From assembly GCA_905221605.1 (NCBI GenBank), contig CAJNDS010000572.1, forward strand, positions 62,501 through 105,000: a stretch of DNA of 42,500 bases, written 5' to 3'. How positions within the stretch are numbered: position 1 is the first letter of the stretch; each line of letters begins with the position of its first letter. Source of the stretch: Symbiodinium natans. Taxonomy: Eukaryota; Sar; Dinophyceae; Suessiales; Symbiodiniaceae. The notes under the pieces are model-generated. The model ran no database searches. It saw nothing but the letters and a program-made list of their open reading frames with translations, and was not told the DNA's origin. The position numbers and the translations under genes are program-made. Positions 12,501-18,500 of this stretch are shown in pieces.

Positions 12501-15500
12501 AACTCCCCTAATCGCCCTGAACTTATATTTCCCAGATCGAACCAAGAAACAACCAAGAACACGGATAAGAGCAACAAGGAAGGGGCACCCTTACACAAGT
12601 AGAGGGGCACTAACCCAACCCTCACTCCCAAACACGGACTTTTTTCTTTGGACGGACTGGCCATCCTTGAGCCAAACATAGTTTACGGGTTCATTAACCC
12701 TTTCAACTTCCAACACTAACTCCTTTCTACAATACCAATTGCAGCTCCGCATAGGGTTTAGGGTTTAGGTTTTAGGGTTTAGGGTTTAGGGTTAGGGTTT
12801 AGGATTTAGGGTTTAGGGCTCTTGTTAGTAGGGTGTTGGGATGTCCTGAATAGGGATTCCCAATAGGGGGATAGGGGGGGCACTATAATATGTGTAAACC
12901 CAATTATTAAGGACTGTGAGTAGAAGGGGGAACATCCCAAGTAGGGGGAAAAGTAGGGCAACTACGGTTGTACTCTTACTTAGGGTACATAAAAACTCCA
13001 AGTATAGTGCTTGAAGTGGGGGCTTACGATATTCGGGGTACCCTCCTAAGGGTCCATATTTAAGGGATTATTTATTCTCTATCTGGGGGTAAAAAGGGGT
13101 ACCCCATTGTAGGAAACCCCCAAGTGTCAAAAATCCGAAGGCTTTCCCAGGCAGAGGCGCTGCTTCTATGAATATCGAAATCCCTACACTCCCTTCACAA
13201 ATACCACAAAAGCCTCTTACAGTCCTGCCATAAATCTTATCACTTGGGATGTTCCCCCAATATACGTACAGTCCTTAATTGGGATTCTACTGCCCCCTCA
13301 TTATCATCCCGATTAAGGACTGTTAGTACACGGGTGAACATCCAAGACTCACCCCCAAAATACATGCTAGCTCAACTCCTAAGCCCAGGCTCCAAAATCC
13401 CTCAAAGCCGCCACGGGTCCCCCCCTCCCCCCCCCCCCCCCCCCAAAAAAAAAAAAAAAAACTAAAAACTCTGACCCTCAGACACATCACTACTATGGTT
13501 TTAAGGGTTAAGCTTTAGGGGAACAGTAGTAAAAGGCAATAGCTACTGCCGAAGCACATAAGAGTACAAATGCATGCAAACAATGGGAACTAAAAATTCT
13601 CGAAGTCAAACAAAAAAAACACGTGCGAGCTGACCTCGCCAGGGTCGGTTTACGGCTTAGGGCTTGCATTTAGGATTTAGGGCTGGTTTAGGGTAGGGTT
13701 TAGGATTTCAGCGGGCCGGGTACGAAGTCACTGGGGTGGTGCCGGCTTGTGGTTTAGGATTTGGGGCTGGTTTTAGGGCTTGGGGGTTTAGGGTTTGGGG
13801 AGTGGATTACAATGGGTAACCTAAACCGTGCACCTTCAACGCATACAAGCCCCCCCCCCCCCCCCTCCCCACACACACAGACCCGACGCGAAAATGAAGC
13901 CTCAACCCTCAGCCCCAAACCCTAACCCCTAATCCCTAAACCCTAAACCCCAAACCCTAATCCCGAAACCCTAAACCCCTACACCTAACCAACAAGCTCC
14001 AGACCCCCGTGCAAACCCTGACACACCTTAAGTCGCCAAACTCCCGAAGCATGTTTTGCGCTCAAGCCTAAGCTTGACCCCCCCCCAACAAAAAAAAAAC
14101 TATACAAACCCCATAACCTTTGGAAACCCATAAAGCTCGTACGCCCCAACACCAAAAAGCCAAACACTTAACCCTACAACCTAAAGCCCAAGCCCCAAAC
14201 CCTAAAACTGCGCAGTGGGAGCCTCATCCACCAGAGTTTGAAGCTCCTTCCATTGCGTGCCCTGCGGAAATATCCAATTGCGGGTTCTCCCAACATCCAG
14301 GGTTTAGGGTTTAGGGTTTAATTTTGGGGTTTAGGGTTTAGGGTTTAGGGTTTAGGACAAATGCTCAGAGGCTAGGAAAGTGTAGGGTTTTGGGCATACG
14401 GTTGGGAATTGCGTGCGCAACAAGCCTAAACCGTCAACCCCAAAGAACACCAAGCCCTAAGCCCCACAAGCCTCCGTGCTCCCGTCTCAGCTGCACCCCA
14501 ATGCGTCAACCCTAGACCCTCAACAACGTATGCCTACTGGCTTTGAAGACGCCCTGGCCTCACGCGCAAAATTCTTGAAAACCCTAAACCCTAAACCCTA
14601 AACCCTTAACCCTAAACCCTAAACCCTAAACCCTAAAACCCTAAAACCCTAAAGCCCTAAGCCCTAAGCCCTAAGCCCTAAATAAACCCCAGCGCGGCCT
14701 CTGGGATGTTGCCAATCCAAACCTTCTTGGCAGGGTCCTGAGGGAGCAGGGGCTAAGGGAACCCTACACCCGACACCCTACACCCTAAACCCTAAACGTT
14801 AAACCCTAAACCCTAAACCCTACACCCTAAACCCTACACCCTAAACCCTAAACCCTAACCCTACACCCTGACCTTAGCCCATTGCCTCAGCCTGAATTAA
14901 TAGATCGAACCCCAAGAATAAGAACCCTCTCAAAAATGAGTTCCAAATTCTAGGAGCCTCTTTAATCAGTAAGGGAAGTCCACGAAAACTCAAGTTCCTG
15001 GGTTGAGGGTTTAGGGTCACCTAGCCCTAAACCCTAAACCCTAAACCCTAAACCCTGAACCCTAAACCCCCAGCCACATCCCAGCTGAGGCCGCGGCGAC
15101 TTTCAGCGGACTCTTGCCCTTTCCCTTGCCCTTGCCTTTGAGACCGAACCTTCGGTGGGGTTTTAGGCTGCCATTGCTTTGCCCTAAACCATCCTAAACC
15201 CTATAAACCTATAAACCCTATAAACCTATAAAGTCTATAAACCTATAAAACCAAAAAAAGCCCTAAACCCTAAACCCTACATTCTTGGATTCTACTGTTT
15301 GGCATCTAGAATTCGGAAGGGTTCATGGCCTTAGGGCTTGTGAGCTTAAGAGGGTTTAAGGTTAGGGTGTGGGTTCTTGGGCTTTGGGTTTCCGGGCTAA
15401 CGGCTTAGGGTCTTAGCGTTTATGGTTTGGGGTGTGCGCTTCTTGGGATTTAGGTTTCAGGTCTGGCACGGCCCGGATTTTCTTAATGACCTTAAACCCC

Positions 15501-18500
15501 GAACTGCTAAAGACCTAAACTCTGACCCGAAATCTAGCAACAGTTCTTGGGGGAGCTGCGTGGTCTCTGAGTATGGACCCGGACCCCTGATATACCCTAT
15601 TCAACATGCATCGGAGCCCTAAACCCTAAACCGAAACCCAGCACCATAAAGCGAAGTTCCTGGTTTGATATTTCCACTGGAACTTCTCTCCTCAACCTCT
15701 ACACTTAGTAAGTTTAGGGTTTAGGGGTCTAGGGTTTAGGGTTATTTACATAGGGTTTAGGGTTTAGGGTGTAGGCCTTATGGTGAATGTGAATTTACAG
15801 CCAAGGGACATCGGCGGCATCATCATCCCACCATAGGCTCCCATCATCATGCCCTTCCAGCTTTCCCTCTACTTGAAGGTTCGTGGGTTACGAGGAGGGG
15901 TTTAGGGTTTAGGGTATAGGGTTTAGGTTTCAGGGTACTGTTTTGGAGGGTTATGAGTAGCCTAAACAGGGTCATAACCATAGTTACCCTACTTATGGCC
16001 TTACTTATGCGTGCGTACTCGCGAACCTCCATGTTTGGCAGGCTGCGATTACAAAATCCTTTATAGGATTCCTTAGGTAGCCTGCACAAAAACAAGTTTG
16101 GGTTCTTTGCTTAGGGCCTAAACCCTACACGCTAAACCCTAAACCCTAAACCCTAAACCCTAAACCCTAAACCCTAAACCCTAAACCCTAAACCCTAAAC
16201 CCTAAACCCTAAACCCTAAACCCTAAACCCTAAACCCTAAACCCTTTTCGCCCTACGCTATACTACACCAGAAACTAACATCTCCAGCAGGACCGGGAGC
16301 GCTCGGTTTACGGAAGATGCTAAGAACACAAGCAAAAGACCCAACCCTAGACCCTAAACCATAAAGGGTTTATGGGGTTTAGGGTTTAGGGTTTAGGGTC
16401 TAGGGTTTAGGGTTTAGGGGTAGGGGGTGTAGGATTTTCAGGCTTTAGGAGCAACGGTTCAGAGCTTACTGAGCCCCCAACCCCCTAAATCCTGAGCAAA
16501 AACCTCAAGCCCTGCCATCGGCAGACCTCACACTAAAAGGCCCTGTCAGTACCTGGACCTTAAACCCCAAGAAAGCTACGAGTTCCGAAAGACACAGTGG
16601 CTTTGTGCATGGGAGGCTGCAACCCTAAACCCTAAACCCTAAGCCCGAAACCTTACATGGGTTGGTGGTTTCTTTAAGTAGGGTTTCTGCTTGATAGGGC
16701 ATATATTCAGGGTTCTCATTGGGGTATCTAGGGGCTATATGAAGGTGTAAGGGGTAACAGATAAAGAGGCCACCGGCTTTTGTAACCCAAACCCTATAAA
16801 CCCTAAACCCTAAACCCCAAACCCTAAACCCTAAACCCTAAACCCTAAACCCTTTTCCAGTCCTTGCCGCCATCCCAGGGTCCGAAAGGGGGGTAGCCGT
16901 AGCCGCCGTAGCCCTTGCCCCAGCCTTTGTCCCAACCTCTGCATCAGAACATCCAGCAGAGTGTAGGGTTTAGAGCTTTTTGGGTGTTTGGGGTTTCTAG
17001 TAGGGTTCTTAGGGTCCATTGGGTTTAGGGCTTGGGGTTTAGAAGTTCTTGTTGGGTTTTATGGGGTTTAGGGTTTAGAGGGTTTCGGGTTGAGGGGCCG
17101 GCAAAGCACCAAAAACACCAAGAACCTCAACTCGGACCCCAAACCCTAAAGTCTCGAAACTTGTATGCAATCCAGGGATTCGATGTTTCCCCCTAAACCC
17201 TAAACCCTAAACCCAACCTTTTTGTGTGTGGAAATCCGGAGCCTCCCAATGCCCCTTTAGGGTTCTTTCTCTCATCAGATGGGGTTTAGGGAGTCTTCTT
17301 GACATTAAGTCTCTACGGCTCTGAAACCTCTTGTCGCATGGGGTTGTCTCCAGATTAATAGTGGCTCCTTTGTTTTGGGGCATCCTAGTTGAACCACGTG
17401 GGCGGCTTAAGGGTTTTTGCTGTACAGCGAGCTCTTAAGGCCCAAAGACTCTGTATTTGAAGGGCTTTGGAGCCAACAAACATACCATTTGTGCAAGGCT
17501 TTCCCGGGGGGGGGTGGGAGGGGGTGGGAGGGTATGTTGAGCCGATAAAGGATTTAGCCTTATAAGCCCTGCACCCTAAACCCTAACACTAAACTGGCCC
17601 CCCTAAACCGGTATTTCGTCTTTGGTTTTAGGGTTCAGGGCTCGGTGGGCTTTGGAGTGAGAATGTCCAACAGTGACCCAGGGTTTAGCGGTTGCCTGAT
17701 TCAGGAGACTGTCGTGGCATGCAACCACTGCAGCAAACGATCGACCCCCAAACACCTAAAACCCTATGAAGCATCTAAACCCCAAGCTTCTCCCCTCATC
17801 TCCCTGCACACTGCACACCTGGACACAAAACCAGCCCCAAACCCCAAACTCCTGCACGATGCACCCCTTAGACCCTCGGAACTCCAGGTGGCGATGCTGT
17901 GTATTCTTGCCTGGTAGGGTTCAACCAGGGCCTTGAAGGTAAGCTTGCCTAGCTGGTCTTGAAGGCCTATCGGGCGATAGTGTCCCTCTTCCTTGCCGGT
18001 TTTGGCTGGCTTACGAATGAGGACCAGGTTTGCATCGGACCATATCCGAAGCACGCTGTTGGGTTGCGGAGACCAGTGTTCATCGAGCACATGGCAGACC
18101 CTTGTCGCAATGATGTCGGAGCAAAGGCGCCAGATGGCACTTGGCGGGTGTCCCGGAGGGACGGCTTTCCTGAGCGGAGCATGTTGCAAGTGCCTGGCAA
18201 GCGCCGCCGGCGGCAGCGTGGAAACTCTCCAGCCGATCGAATACCCTCTGTCATAATCCTACGACGAAACAGAAACCGAAAGGACATCCGGGGAGTTTTT
18301 CCATAGACTTGCAGTATGATATCGCCTATCTCAGTGTTCTAAAGCTAGAAGTTGTCATGACCTTCTCCGGGGTACTTATAGCCCTCACATGTTGCTGGTA
18401 CCCATGAGTCTTCAAGGAACCCTGGCTCCTAAACCCCAAACCCAAAACCCTAAACCCTATATAAGCCCTGAACCCTAAACCCTAAACCCTTGCTCCAACC

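Larger units (their letters stand above)
4247..12751 (-). mobile_element. Young non-autonomous LTR retrotransposon encoding WW/S1/CCCH proteins, no pol
   Basis: Two 279-bp direct LTRs (4247-4525 and 12473-12751) differ at only two sites I can find. Read on the minus strand the element is: 5' LTR (TGCGGAG...CCGTA), primer binding site GGTTATGAGCCC, four ORFs (12405-10723, 10774-7211, 7229-5145, 5167-4898), about 370 bp of 3' UTR, polypurine tract ACAGGGGGAG, 3' LTR, with 5-bp TSDs TAGGG. I looked through all four ORFs for reverse transcriptase (YxDD), RNase H, integrase (HHCC/DDE) and aspartic protease (DTG/DSG followed by a hydrophobic core) and saw none. It therefore needs enzymes in trans, presumably from a copia-class partner, given the primer site. 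What it does encode is large, intact and RNA-binding in character. It lies in a telomeric array inside intron 7 of RRM gene 1, in the same transcriptional direction. Confidence 0.93.
3735..14222 (-). repeat. RRM gene 1 intron 7 (10.5 kb) hosting an LTR element and MITEs
   Basis: The intron is bounded by a GC donor (GAG|GCTCCC, 14222) and CAG|GTC before 3734. It contains arrays of CCTCCTAAA-like variants (3769-3850), the complete LTR retrotransposon (4247-12751), two short palindromic elements (12836-12941, 13243-13346), a poly(C)-poly(A) module (13421-13460) and degenerate heptamers to 14222. Splitting of the RRM fold between TLVDE and VAKSKWVEIF by 10.5 kb is the most extreme case in the window. 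Confidence 0.75.

Noticed and set aside
12329-12679. ORF starting MFGSRMASPSK in both LTRs
   Set aside because: It is open through the LTR and primer site in one copy but ends at the LTR edge in the other; no domain, and it overlaps ORF1 in another frame. Possibly an upstream ORF, not a protein call.
17967-18287. Arg-rich ORF starting MSFRFLFRRRIM
   Set aside because: It is an off-frame reading of the LINE reverse-transcriptase fragment, whose correct frame carries the RPI and GK motifs.
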